In this document: in pieces, positions 30,949-41,300 of the stretch | Layout of the letters: every line of letters starts with the position of its first letter | Position numbering within the stretch: the first letter of the stretch is position 1 | NCBI GenBank assembly: GCA_022592445.1 | Contig: JABYQR010000156.1 | Span: forward strand, 1 to 64,000 | Source: Cytidiella melzeri | Lineage: Eukaryota; Basidiomycota; Agaricomycetes; Polyporales; Irpicaceae | Direction: 5' to 3' | DNA length: 64,000 nt | Notes under the pieces: generated by a model | Database searches by the model: none | What the model saw: the letters and a program-made list of their open reading frames with translations, nothing else | What the model was told of the DNA's origin: nothing | Program-made: the position numbers and the translations under genes

Positions 30949-32967
30949 TCAATACTCCCCCTCAGCGAGCTGAAACGGTGCAAGTCTGAGTGCTTTTGTA
31001 TGGTGTACATGGACTTCAACAGGCAGAGGTTTTGTGAAAATATCGGTGGGGTTGTCGGTACCTGGAATGCGTACGAGTTCGACAAGTCCGGAATTTACAC
31101 ATTCTTGAACGGAGTGTGCGCGGACACGGGTGTGTTTTGAGCAGTGCTTCATGTTGAGAGAAATAGAGGCATCAACTGCACTCTTGTTGTTGCAGTGCAG
31201 CTTGATAGGGCCTTCAAGCAGATGGTCAATTTGGTCAGCAAGGACGTCAAGCCACATGTGCAACGTAGTACTCTGAATCAAAGGTAGAGGTAGCCACGGA
31301 GTTTTGTTTTCGAGAAGACCAACAGACAGCGCCATGGCCAAGGTAGAATACCCAACCAGAGGTGGAAAGGGAGTTGTCGGTGTCTCCTGCAAAGTCGCCG
31401 TCAGTGTGGCCGGTGGGTTTGTTGCCTCGTGTGTCGGAATGACCAAGGCAAAGTCGGAAATGAGATGTACTACGAAGGTACTGGAGAACGTGATGAGCAG
31501 CCTTCAAATGCTGTGGCGAGAGATTCGACTGGTATTGGCAGAGTCGAGCAACAGCGAAGGAGATGTCTGGGCGCGTGCCCATGGATGCGTACATGAGAGA
31601 ACCTAGAATGGACCTGTAATTCTTGACGAACTTAGGGTCATTGAGTTCTGGATCCTGGTCATACTTCTCCAGGACGGTTCCTGGAGCAAGTGGTGTGGAG
31701 GCGGGATTACAGTCCGAATGGCCAAACCGCGCGAGGATGGAGTTTATGTAGACTTCCTGGTCTAAAAATGTACGCCCGTCCCCCTATCCCGAACGGCGCG
31801 GATTCCGAGATACTGTCAAAGATCACCCATGTTGGTAATCTCAAATTCTTTTGATATGGCCTCCTTTGTTTCGTGAATGAGGGCAAGGCTATTTCCCATC
31901 ATTGTGAGGTCGTCGACGTAAACAACTAAAATTTCGAGGTCTCCCCCTCGTCGACGAGTGAATATGGATATGTCACCTGTATCATGACAGGCGAATCCAA
32001 GCTTTTTGAGACATGCCTTGAGCGTGAGGAACCATTGGCGTCCTGCTTGCTTCAATCCGTATAGTGCCTTCTGAAGGTGGCATACTTTTCCTTCGGCTAC
32101 TACGAAACCTTCAGGTTGCTCCATATAGACCTCCTCGTCCAAAGATCCGTTCAGATATGCCTGGTGAAAGTCGATCTGGTGGATTTCCCAGTCTAGGATG
32201 GTGCCTGTAGCGATGAGGTATTGCCAGGACTCCAGACGGGCGACAGGAGCGAAGGTATCTTCGTAATCAATTCCCTTGGACCTGTTCATATCCCTTTGCT
32301 ACCAATCTAGCCTTGTGACGCTCCACATTTCCGTCCTTGTCAAGTTTGAGCTTGTATACCCACTTACTCTTGATAGCCTTGCGGTTACGAGGTAAGTCGA
32401 CAAGTTCCCAAGTCCCCTGTGTCCGTAGTCCGTCAATCTCAGCCTGCATAGCGGCTTGCCACTTGTCGCTGTCTGGAGATCCCATGGCTCCCCTGTAAGT
32501 ACGAGGCTCCCCCTGAGGGGTGACTGCAGCTGCGTCAACAGCGTACGAGCCAGGAGCTTGGGGTGTCCCTTCTAGCATGGCGTCCACTTCATTGTTGTCT
32601 GCACTGGGCCAGTATTCCGTCCACTTGAGCCCTGCTGTCTTCCTTTCGCGCTGAGAGCGTCTGGGAAGCATAGAGGGTGAGGGTGTATGCTGAGCCTGTG
32701 AGAGCTGAGTGTGCTCGGGTTTGGTGAACGGAAGGTAGGCGGAGTCGGGTACAAACTTTGGTGGTGGTACAGAGACGGATGGAAGTGGTGAGATATCATG
32801 CCCTTTGCCTTTGGAAGGCGCAGGTGGTGGTGACTTGAGGACGTCGGAAAAGGATGGGCCAGGCTTCGGTTGTGGTGGTGTAACTGGTCGTTGACCAGCT
32901 GACAAAGGGCCTGCTTGAGATGGTAGTTGTGGAGGTAAAGGTGTCATGGATGTGGTAGGAGCTGGCT
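30949..32967 (-). pseudogene. pol: Copia-2 pol, 3' part: reverse transcriptase and RNase H
   Basis: Reading leftward from the Gypsy-A insertion there is first a Pro/Ser-rich linker. The reverse transcriptase follows (TWELVDLPRNRKAIKSKWVY, DYEDTFAPVARLES, IDFHQAYLNG, KALYGLKQAGRQW, VVYVDDLTMMG). A frame break lies at about 31816 after NMGDL. The RNase H/C-terminal part shows MYASMGTRPDISFAVARL, WSSRKQNSVATSTFDSEY, CNNKSAVDASI and GTDNPTDIFTKPL. Further frame shifts lie near 31440 and 32280. The last codons run into the LTR region. It was active recently but is now broken. Confidence 0.85.
30955..30966 (-). other. Copia-2 polypurine tract
   Basis: On the minus strand GCTGAGGGGGAG directly precedes the LTR start TATTGATATTTC. 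Confidence 0.75.
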
Positions 32968-33466
32968 TGTCAGGAACACAACCCAACTCTATGAAGAGCG
33001 AGGGAGTGACGACAAGGGGGGGAGGAACGACGAGCGAACTCGCGTGGACGATGACGACAGGAGTATAAGTGATGAGGAGGAGTGGAGACACGACGACGAG
33101 GGATCAGCTGACAATGAGCTAAAGACCAGGATATATTAGTACAGTGGTGAGACTAGTACAAGGTGAACGTCACCTAAAGACCAGGAGGTAGAATCTGAGG
33201 TCTTTAGGGAGCTACAGGGTGGGTTTATATACATCTCAGACAAGGACCCCTGGTACCGGGTCTGTACTCCTAACACTGCCGTGGGAACGTATGGTGTGCT
33301 ATGGTGCGATGTTCTACAATGTTCCACAATGTTCCAGCACCTTCTATGATCATGTGACCAGTCTGTCACATGCACTTGATCACATGCAGTAGCCATGTAC
33401 CATCGATAAGATAAGATAAAGAAATTAAAAGGAAAAGAAAGGGAAAAAGTGTGCATGTTCGTGACA
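32968..33466 (-). repeat. Gypsy-A 3' LTR (left), 499 bp
   Basis: It has perfect TG...CA ends. A minus-strand TATATAAA box lies at 33224-33231. Four TTC units at exact 10-bp steps (33312, 33322, 33332, 33342) read as GAA in the element's direction. Confidence 0.95.
33312..33344 (-). promoter_or_regulatory. Step-type heat-shock-element-like array in the Gypsy-A LTR
   Basis: TTC-n7-TTC-n7-TTC-n7-TTC lies about 80-110 bp upstream of the TATA box in the element's direction. Yeast Hsf1 is known to bind step-type elements of this spacing. The same array is in the right LTR at about 48413-48445. Function is inferred. Confidence 0.5.
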
Positions 33467-33479
33467 TTACCCCCCTTCT
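33467..33479 (-). other. Gypsy-A polypurine tract
   Basis: On the minus strand AGAAGGGGGGTAA directly precedes the 3' LTR. Gypsy-B has almost the same tract at 42271-42285. Confidence 0.8.
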
Positions 33480-34660
33480 AAAGGCCTTTTCTCCGGAAGG
33501 CAGGAGTTGAGTCTTTTCCGTCTTCCCACAAGGATACGCGTCGTAGAGTTTCTGAAGGTAGCTTCTCAAAATTCTCATTAATTGGTCGGAAATTCATTGC
33601 CAAGAATAGAGATGCAGCGATTGGTCGTGGAGCTCCTGGGTGTCGTCTGTGGAAATCCTTTACGGCTTCATCGGCATGAGTGACGTTGGTGGCTGGTTCC
33701 CAGGAATTCTCTGATTCTGGGTATCCTTTCCACTTAACACGGTACTGAAACTCCTTCTTTCGCCCGAAGATCCTTGAATCAAGAATCTGTTCTACCTCGT
33801 ACTCCTCTTCTTCTTCTACCACAATCGGCTCAGGTTCAGGAAATTCCCGGTTAGGGACCAAACTTGCCGTCTTGGCTGGTCGCAACCTATCCACATGGAA
33901 CACCGGGTGACGCTTGTCCCGAATGGTAAGTTTAACCCGGTAATTCAAATCCCCAATCTTTTCTAAGATCTCATAGGGACCATCTCGTTTTGGTGCTAGC
34001 TTTGCCACCGGCTGTTCCTTGGGATGTTTTTCACGTTCCACGTAAACTTTGTCACCAACTTCAAACTGCGGAGCTTTTGCAACTCCATGATCGTAGAACC
34101 GTTTCATGCGTTCTGCCGTAAGTTGTAGCGCAGCTTTAGCATCTTCTTGGGCTTCTCGTAATGCTCGAAGACGTTCGTCTGCTGCGGGAACATTGGACAC
34201 TGGGTTCAAAGGCACCTGGAATTCCGGTAAATACCCATAGATCAGTTCGAAGGGAGCCTTCCCGGTGGACGAGTGTACTCGGCTATTAAGCGCAAACTCC
34301 GCAATCGGTAACCAATCTACCCAGTCATCCTGTCTGAAGGAGCAGAACACTCGGAGATACTGTTCTATCTCTTGGTTCATACGTTCTGTTTTGCTGTCTG
34401 TCTGAGGGTGATACGCGGTGGACATGGACGACTTTACTCCGAGTGCATCGTAGATAGCACGAAGGAACTTGGACGCGAACACTGATCCACGGTCTGAGAT
34501 CATCTGTCGAGGTACACCATGGAGTCGAAACACGTTTGCAATATAATCCTGCACGTGTTCGGGGGTTTTCATGCTTTCCCGTGATGGATAACAGTGCACC
34601 TGCGCGGTTGTTCGATCAACTGCAACCGTGATGGAATCGTATCCTTTACATGGCGGCAGC
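33478..34660 (-). CDS. pol: Gypsy-A pol, 3' part: integrase C-terminus and chromodomain
   Basis: After the Gypsy-B target site the frame continues with YDSITVAVDRTTAQVHCYP, MISDRGSVFASKF and HPQTDSKTERMNQEIEQYL, giving the second Asp and the Glu of the DDE triad. The first Asp (TTDFIVKL) lies at about 43025, beyond Gypsy-B. A GPY/F-like module follows (LAPKRDGPYEILEKIGDLNYRV). The chromodomain is EEYEVEQILDSRIFGRKKEF, then YRVKWKGYPESENSWEP. Such domains guide integration to modified histones. The frame stays open through a further 60 codons and ends at the purine tract (33478). Confidence 0.9.
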
Positions 34661-34735
34661 TGTCACAGATTTTCAATGTTTCTACAAGACTTGCCTTACC
34701 AGGCAACGGTATTATTGGGAATATTTAAGCGCTTG

Positions 34736-34830
34736 TCAAGCGCTTATCCAGCGCTTATCCGGCGTCTATTTAGGCGCTTATCCAGCGCTTATCTGGCGCT
34801 TATCAGGCGCCTATTCCGGCGCTTATTCTC
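34736..34830 (+). repeat. Degenerate 11-bp tandem repeats (GCGCTTATC-type) in the Gypsy-B LTR
   Basis: About nine copies of a GCGCTTATCCA/GGCGCCTATT-like unit run head to tail. The same array recurs in the 3' LTR, and a short form occurs in the mosaic at about 29715. Confidence 0.7.
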
Positions 34831-34914
34831 AGTGCCTATCAATTGATGCGCTGATGCGCCTCCTGTCTCTGATGCGCTGATGCGCTCCTTTCCTTATCTG
34901 TGTATCACATGATA

Positions 34915-35010
34915 GAACTCTCTGGAACCTTGTGGAACTTGCTGGAACTATGATGTCATAGCATAGAACATTCCATTAGATGATGTCATAGTTCTTAGAA
35001 CCTTCTGGAA
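34915..35010 (+). promoter_or_regulatory. Heat-shock-element-like cluster in the Gypsy-B LTR
   Basis: Four GAA units spaced exactly 10 bp (34915, 34925, 34935, 34945) form a step-type array. GAAcaTTC (34966-34973) and the perfect three-unit element GAAccTTCtgGAA (34998-35010) follow. All lie upstream of the TATA box at about 35217, where an enhancer would be expected. Confidence 0.6.
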
Positions 35011-35361
35011 AAGTCTAGCCTTGTCTTAGAACAAGCTAGAACAAGTCTAGCCTTGGAGCTGGGTCATGGGGTCAGGTCATGGGGACAATTGCTATTGGTT
35101 GATTATTGAAGTGGCACCACTAGGGCATAGGGCATGCTTAGTAAGGTAGATTACTTCGCTTACTCATGTAGGTATTAGGGGTCTTAGGGTAGTACCTGGG
35201 GTCCTCCCCTTCATGTATATATAGAGGCACTCCTGAGGGCATATCCCCTCAGTCTTATCCACTCTGTTGATCAAGGACTACTTCGTACTCCCCAGTACTC
35301 ACTCTCACCAACACTCTACTCTCTATCTCACTATCTCCCCTTCAAGTTTAACAACTATCTG

Positions 35362-35455
35362 GTGAGTGTAACCTTAACTGTTACATTTGGATAAGACTGC
35401 CCCTACTCCCTCACGTCTTTGGACGTGCTGGAGGTTTCTTTCCCCTTTCTTCTAG
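35362..35455 (+). other. Candidate leader intron spanning the Gypsy-B LTR end and primer site
   Basis: Donor GTGAGT (35362) lies 24 bp before the LTR end. A long pyrimidine tract, TTTCTTTCCCCTTTCTTCTAG, ends at 35455. Splicing would remove the primer-binding site region. A second possible acceptor for the same donor is at 36908, just before the gag ATG. Confidence 0.45.
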
Positions 35456-35963
35456 GTCTTGTGCCTGTGCGTGGGCCCCTCTACAAATCCTCTAGAAATA
35501 GAGGTAGCCGGACCATAGGCTTTAAGTGGTAGTCATGTCTAGGCTTTGCCTTGATGTGCACAACTTGAATCACCCTCTCGCCCGACGCTCCTAGAGCTGA
35601 TCAGAGCAGGGGTTGGCATTATGCCAACATGATGAAAGTGTGCCTCCCCACAGGCGATAGTGGAGTCTGGTGTCAGACAGCTCGTTATAAGAGCCAGACA
35701 ACAGGACTTGAAGCCCATGAGTGCCTAGGCACGAAGACGGGTAACTTGTTCTGGCCGGACTTAGGGTCAGTGTAATACTGATCCGCCAACCATTTGCCGC
35801 ATGGGTGGAACCATGACGGAGATCCTTACACCACCGGACCTGGAGAGAGAGTCCAGGCCGACGCCGGCACTACCCCACGCACACACAGGACCTCTCCTTT
35901 ATGGAGATTTGTTCCGCACACCGCTGAGCTGTCAAGCTCATCACACATTGTCACACAGTCACC
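35386..35963 (+). other. Gypsy-B leader, structured and non-coding
   Basis: This 578-bp leader is rich in short inverted repeats, such as GTTGGCA-TTA-TGCCAAC (35612-35628) and CCTCT-AGAAAT-AGAGG near 35490. It may hold packaging or dimerisation signals. I could not match the primer site TTTGGATAAGACTG to a tRNA with confidence. Confidence 0.55.
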
Positions 35964-36743
35964 ATGCCCATTTCCCGCTTCATCACTGCTAAGTCTGGTC
36001 GCAAGACCCCTTACTCCATCCCCATCCGCAACGAAGTCACCGGACTTCAGGAACGTCTCACCGTCTCCAAGGAGACACTCGACAAGTTCAAGGATGCTGG
36101 CAAGCCTCGCCGGCTCAAGTACCCCGACAACAAGCCTCTCATCAAGAGGATCGACCTCGAGGAGCAGGCTCGCACCACCATTGAGCATGAAGAGAACCAG
36201 GCTCGCATGAGACAGGTCTCTCATCTCATGTCTCAACTCAGCCTTCTCGATCGTATCGAGAAGCAAGAGAAGCAGGAAGCTGAAAAGCTTTCTCTTCTCC
36301 AGCGTATTGAAGAGCGCAACCAACGCGCTTTCATCCCCACTCCCACTCCGCTCCCCGCTTCTCTCCACTTCCGTAAAACGAAGTTGATACTTCGTCAAGA
36401 GGAGTTCGAACCGATGATCACAGCTGCCTGTCAAAGGCTTGAACCTGTGCTCAAGAAGCTGGACGCCTCCTTCTCGAGTGGTGGGCAATCATCTAACCAC
36501 CAGCTCAACACTCGTAGGGAGAAAGCCCAGCTGCTGATCGGCCGTGTATTCATGGTTGAACAGTGGTTCAAGGAGAATCACACGGACAAGATGACGAATA
36601 GGGAATGGAGGATGCTGAAAAAGGACTTGAAGAGTTTAGGAAGGATTAGTTTTGCGGATATACATCGGAGATGGGGTTACATCTTAGAATTGCTAGAAGG
36701 ACTGTTCGATATGAACGCCTTTGTATATGCGGAAATGGAATAA
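35964..36743 (+). CDS. Gypsy-B ORF1, accessory protein encoded ahead of gag
   Basis: An intact 259-residue frame starts at an ATG in good context (ACCATGCCC). The N-terminus is basic (MPISRFITAKSGRKTPY), then VSKETLDKFKDAGKPRRLKY. A charged helical middle contains two similar units, SLLDRIEKQEKQEAEK and SLLQRIEERNQR. A helical C-terminus contains REKAQLLIGRVFMVEQWF and LKKDLKSLGRISFADIHRRW. Similarity to Gypsy-A ORF1 runs through the whole length at low identity. It is the only intact frame of this element and has a long shadow frame on the other strand. No known domain was recognised. Confidence 0.75.
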   Translation: MPISRFITAKSGRKTPYSIPIRNEVTGLQERLTVSKETLDKFKDAGKPRRLKYPDNKPLIKRIDLEEQARTTIEHEENQARMRQVSHLMSQLSLLDRIEKQEKQEAEKLSLLQRIEERNQRAFIPTPTPLPASLHFRKTKLILRQEEFEPMITAACQRLEPVLKKLDASFSSGGQSSNHQLNTRREKAQLLIGRVFMVEQWFKENHTDKMTNREWRMLKKDLKSLGRISFADIHRRWGYILELLEGLFDMNAFVYAEME

Positions 36744-36795
36744 AATGTATGGGCTGACAAGCCTCATTTTACTCGGTGACAACTTCCTGAAAAGG

Positions 36796-36840
36796 ATTTA
36801 ATGTGTGAAAACAACTCTGACAAGAGTTTAATGTGTGAAA
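36796..36840 (+). repeat. Short direct repeat in the ORF1-gag spacer of Gypsy-B
   Basis: The motif TTTAATGTGTGAAAA occurs twice, about 30 bp apart, between the ORF1 stop and the gag start. Downstream lie a branch-point-like CTAAC (36893-36897) and an acceptor TAG (36906-36908). Confidence 0.6.
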
Positions 36841-36913
36841 AGTGGTGTTTCTCTTCTTCTTATACTAGAAATAGTATTTCGCTTATCCTTTGCTAACTAA
36901 GAAATTAGAAGCA

Positions 36914-38370
36914 ATGGCCTCTCAATCTAACGCCGGATCCAACGCTGCCGCCGCCGCCTCTAACCTCACCCACTCCGTGACTTTTGGCAAGATCACGCCG
37001 ATTGTTTACAACCCTTCGGTGGAAAACTTTGAGCAGCATATTTTCCACAACCTGAACACGGCCCAAAGGGCTTTTACTCGTACGGTTGAAGGTGGAGCAA
37101 CTGCTGCCATAGTCCATAACATGATGAATCAGATGGTTCTTATCTGGAATAACCAGCTGTCCTCCTGGAGGATAACCTCCAGGAATACGTCGATAAGGTC
37201 GCTCAAGACCTATATTCGCAGTCCGCTGCTGACACTCAAGTCCAGCGGATGGACACTGACCTGGATATGGTCAAAACGACGATCACAAATGTGGTCAACC
37301 AGATAATCAGCTTCCCTTGTCTCAAGGACAAGGAGGATCCTCGCGCCAGCCCAAGATTGGCGAACCCCCGGAGTTCAACGGTACCGATGGCAAGGTCAAG
37401 TTCAACGAGTGGTTGAACAAGATCTCTCTGTGGCTTGTCCACGAGAACGTTGCTACTGACAGGCAACGTATTGCCGTCGCGATGAACCGGCTCTCAGGCG
37501 CGGCGGCTCAATACATGGAGCCGTGGATCAAGAAGCTGACGAAGGGTCAGACAATAGGAACGTGGGAAGAGTTCGAAAACGAGCTCAAGTACAATACGGT
37601 CAACGGGACGACAAGGAGGGCGCTCGAAAGGAGCTTAACGCCTTGTTTAACAACACGGATCTAGCACACAAGAACTTCGTCAAGTACGCGGAACGCTTCC
37701 GTACGCTTGGCAGGCTTTCTGGATACGAGGACGACTTGCTTATTCACAAGCTCAAGCACGTCATCGAGAAGGATATGAGGCTCGTCATGATTGGGAAAGA
37801 TGAAAATCAAATCCCTACCACATGGCCTCAGTTCCTCGACCTCTTGCTCGACATCCACAAGAAGGTCTATCCGGAGAAAGCACAGGGCCAGATCTTTGCG
37901 AAGGAAAAGGATACGTCCACTCCTATGGAGGTGGATGCTGCGGACAAAAAGAAGAAGAAGAACGAGAAGCGGAACAAGGGCAAAGGCAAAGAGGTGAACT
38001 CGACTGAAAAGTCGGAGAAGTTCTGTCACATTCACAAGTCCAAAGGACATAATACGGACGAATGTAACCTCAACGGCCTTAAGAAAAGCCCGATGACAAG
38101 AAGAAGGAGTGAAGAAGGATGGCAAGTCTTCGGCGCCGAAGAAGATTCGGGCAGCAGATGCCGAGGACTCAGGATCGGACAGCGAGGCCGAAGCCCCTAA
38201 GGCTTCGTCGTCAAAACAAAAAACGTAAATACCGCGCGCCTAGAGTTGGCGGCTCACATAGAGGAGGTTCCAACGAAGATGATGAACCTTCGACTCCTCA
38301 CCCGTCCCCTGACAAGGGTAAAGGGAAAAAGCCGACCAAGGGCAAGGATTTTTTCCGAAGCGTCATGTGA
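36914..38370 (+). pseudogene. gag: Gypsy-B gag, frameshifted
   Basis: The ATG at 36914 (MASQSNAGSNAAAAASNL) starts a gag that changes frame near 37165, 37310, 37600 and 38090. Recognisable parts are VYNPSVENFEQHIFHNLN, FNGTDGKVKFNEWLNKIS, FVKYAERFRTLGRLSGYEDD and the knuckle CHIHKSKGHNTDEC. The last has His at the second metal position (CX2HX4HX4C), a variant also common in plant Gypsy elements. The tail is Lys-rich. Confidence 0.8.
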
Positions 38371-41300
38371 CTCCCTGCGAACATGAACGCTTAGGCCCTG
38401 ATACCCTCGATCTTTGTACCGTAGATACTGTCAAAAATGTAGCGCGTTCAAAGAATTCATTTTTTCTACCGGTTACAATTTGGGTATATGGAAAGAAAGT
38501 GCAGGTCGAAGCTCTGGTAGATTCAGGAGCCACAACCACGTTCATCAGTAAGTCAGTGGTTGAAAGTAACAATCTGGTAACAAATCAACTGGCATCACCG
38601 TTTAACGTCATCAACGTCGACGGTACTCCCAATAAAGATGGTCAAATCACTCACTCAGTACGTGCATACCTAGAAATAGGTTCGCACCGAGCAAGACAAC
38701 ACATGCTCGTCACTGATCTCGGTAGTAAACAAATGATTATCGGGATGACCTTCTTACGCCGCCACAATCCGGAGATAGATTGGGCAAATGGCGAGTGGAG
38801 ATTTACCAGATGTCCTGAACTCTGTGCCCCAAGAGCTCGTAAAAACATCACTGTAACTCAAGAAGAGATCGATGAACTTGAGTTACCTAAGGGACGTTCG
38901 GTGTCAGACAACCTGGACGGAATAGGAAGTGTCGACCCGGACAACCCTCACATCCACTGGATCGACTTAGACGATCCAGAAGACCAAGAAATAGCAGAAA
39001 TAATCGCTGAACTTTCTGGAAAGGAAGATGAGGGCTTTGAAGACGGCTTTGACGAACAAGAATCCGTCAATTGGAAGCCATTAGTACCAAATATCTTTGG
39101 GAATTTGGTGACGTCTTTTCAAAGAAAAAATCAGAGCGCATGCCGTTACGCAAACCGTACGATCACGCGATCGAATTTGAGGAAGGTGCCTCCCTTCCCA
39201 AAGCGGCTAAACTATACCCGCTGTCTCCAATGGAAAAGAATTCTCTAGATCAATGGATCGAAGAGGAACTCCGAAAAGGTTACATCCGCAAATCGAAAAG
39301 TCCGATTGCAGCACCTGTGTTCTTCGTCAAGAAGAAAGATGGCTCGTTGCGCCTTGTGCAAGACTACCGAAAACTGAACGACATCACGGTGAAAAACCGG
39401 TACCCCATACCTCGCATCAACGATTTAATCAATTCGTTAAGCAAGGCTAAGGTCTTCTCAAAGATTGATCTTAGATGGGGATACAATAACGTTCGCATCC
39501 GAAAGGGTGACGAATGGAAGACGGCGTTCATCACACACCGTGGCCTTTTCGAAGCCAAGGTGATGTATTTCGGTTTCAGCAACGCACCTGCAACGTTCCA
39601 AGCCATGATGAATGAAATTCTGAGTGATTTGATCTTAGAAGGACATGTCATGGTGTATCTCGACGACATCCTCATCTTCACTGAAGACAAGAAGGAAAAC
39701 CGTCGTATCACACAGGAAGTGCTCAAGCGTCTACGCGAGAACGATCTATTTGCCAAACCGGAAAAATGCTTTTTTGAAAAAGATCGCATTGAGTACCTAG
39801 GCATGATCATTTCTCACGGACACATCGAGATGGATCCAGCCAAACTCACCGGAGTTACTGAGTGGCCGCGACCTGAAAAGGTTAAGCAAGTCCAAGCCTT
39901 CTTAGGCTTGCCAATTTCTATCGGCGTTTCATCAAGGACTTTGCTAAACATGCGAAACCGCTCACTATTCTTACAAAGAAGGACCAACCCTGGATCTGGA
40001 AAGATGCTCAGGAACAGGCCTTCCAAAGTCTGAAACAGGCTTTTACGTCAGCACCCATTCTGAGGATACCAGATGACGAAAACCCTTTCCGTCTGGAAAC
40101 AGACGCTAGCGACTTTGCTACAGGAGCGGTACTATCACAACTGGACCCAGCTGACAAGCTGTGGCATCCAGTAGCCTTCTACTCTAAATCACTCAACGTC
40201 CATGAACGTAATTATGAGATATACGATAAAGAGTTGTTGGCTATTATCCGCGCCCTGGAAGAGTATCGTCAACATCTGGAGGGACATCCGATTACCGTAG
40301 AAATATGGTCGGATCACCAAAACCTGACATATTTCAGGAATGCCCAGAAGCTGACTCGGAGACAAGCGCGATGGGCGTTATACCTCACGCGATTTAATTT
40401 CGTGCTCCGGCACAAACCCGGAAAGACCATGCTTACCGCAGATCCTCTGTCCAGGAGGCCAGATCATGAAGAGGGGGTAAATTCCGATAACGAGGACAAA
40501 ATTCTCCTTAAACCCGAGTTTTTTGCCATCTCTGCTATCGAAAACTCTCATGACTCGCCTATCAACGATGATGAAATCCTAAGACGGGTCAAGGAAGCAC
40601 TCATGAACGACGAAGTTACCAAGGACTATCAGCAGTTACTTAACTCTGGTCCTAGGGAGTTCAAGAAATCACTAGAGGAATGGAATTTTGAGAACGGATT
40701 ACTCCTATACCGTGGAAAAGTCTACATCCCCAAAGATCAGAAATTAGATCTGAGACGCCAAATCATCCAGATGCATCACGATCTACCTTCTGCCGGACAT
40801 CCTGGCAGATGGAAAACGTACGAACTGATCTCGAGAAACTACTGGTGGCCAGGTTTAACCACTGATGTCAAGAAATACGTGACAGGCTGTGACACATGTC
40901 AGCGGATGAAGACTCGTCCGCAACAGCCTTATGGACCACTCATCCCTAATCCGGTTCCGGCCGAACCATGGGATATCATGACTGTCGACTTGATTACTCA
41001 GTTACCGGAGTCTGATGGCTTCAATGCTATCTGCGTAGTCGTAGACCGCCTCACTAAAAGGGCGCACTTCTTCCCTATTGTAAACGAGTTCTCGGCAAAA
41101 GATCTTGCAGCTCTACTCTATGAGAGAGTCTGGACCCTTCACGGGTTACCTTTGCAAATCATTTCCGACCGAGGTCCACAATTCGCAGCAGATTTATTCC
41201 AGGAATGGTGTAAAATGCTAGGGATAGAATCTACAATGACTACTGCATATCATCCGCAGACTGATGGTCAAACTGAACGAGTTAATCAAACGCTCGAACA

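Larger units (their letters stand above)
29045..30954 (-). repeat. Copia-2 3' LTR (left), interrupted
   Basis: LTR positions 1-90 lie at 29045-29134 and positions 72-371 at 30656-30954, so the 19 bases GTACCTAAGACACGAGCGT are present on both sides of an insert of about 1.5 kb. Apart from this, the two parts are collinear with the intact right LTR (51042-51412), differing by transitions and one base in a poly-A run. Confidence 0.88.
34661..35385 (+). repeat. Gypsy-B 5' LTR, 725 bp
   Basis: It contains a degenerate tandem array of GCGCTTATCC-like units (about 34736-34830), an imperfect GATGCGCT repeat, heat-shock-element-like motifs (34915-35010), two TGATGTCA sites (one in the palindrome CTATGATGTCATAG), a TATA box TATATATAGA near 35217, and a GTGAGT donor at 35362. 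Confidence 0.95.

Noticed and set aside
33136..33456. A short ORF repeated identically at 48237-48605
   Set aside because: The repeat is the Gypsy-A LTR itself, not a duplicated gene.
35826..36488. A 220-codon minus-strand frame over Gypsy-B ORF1
   Set aside because: It is a shadow of ORF1, which has a good ATG context and a homologue in Gypsy-A.
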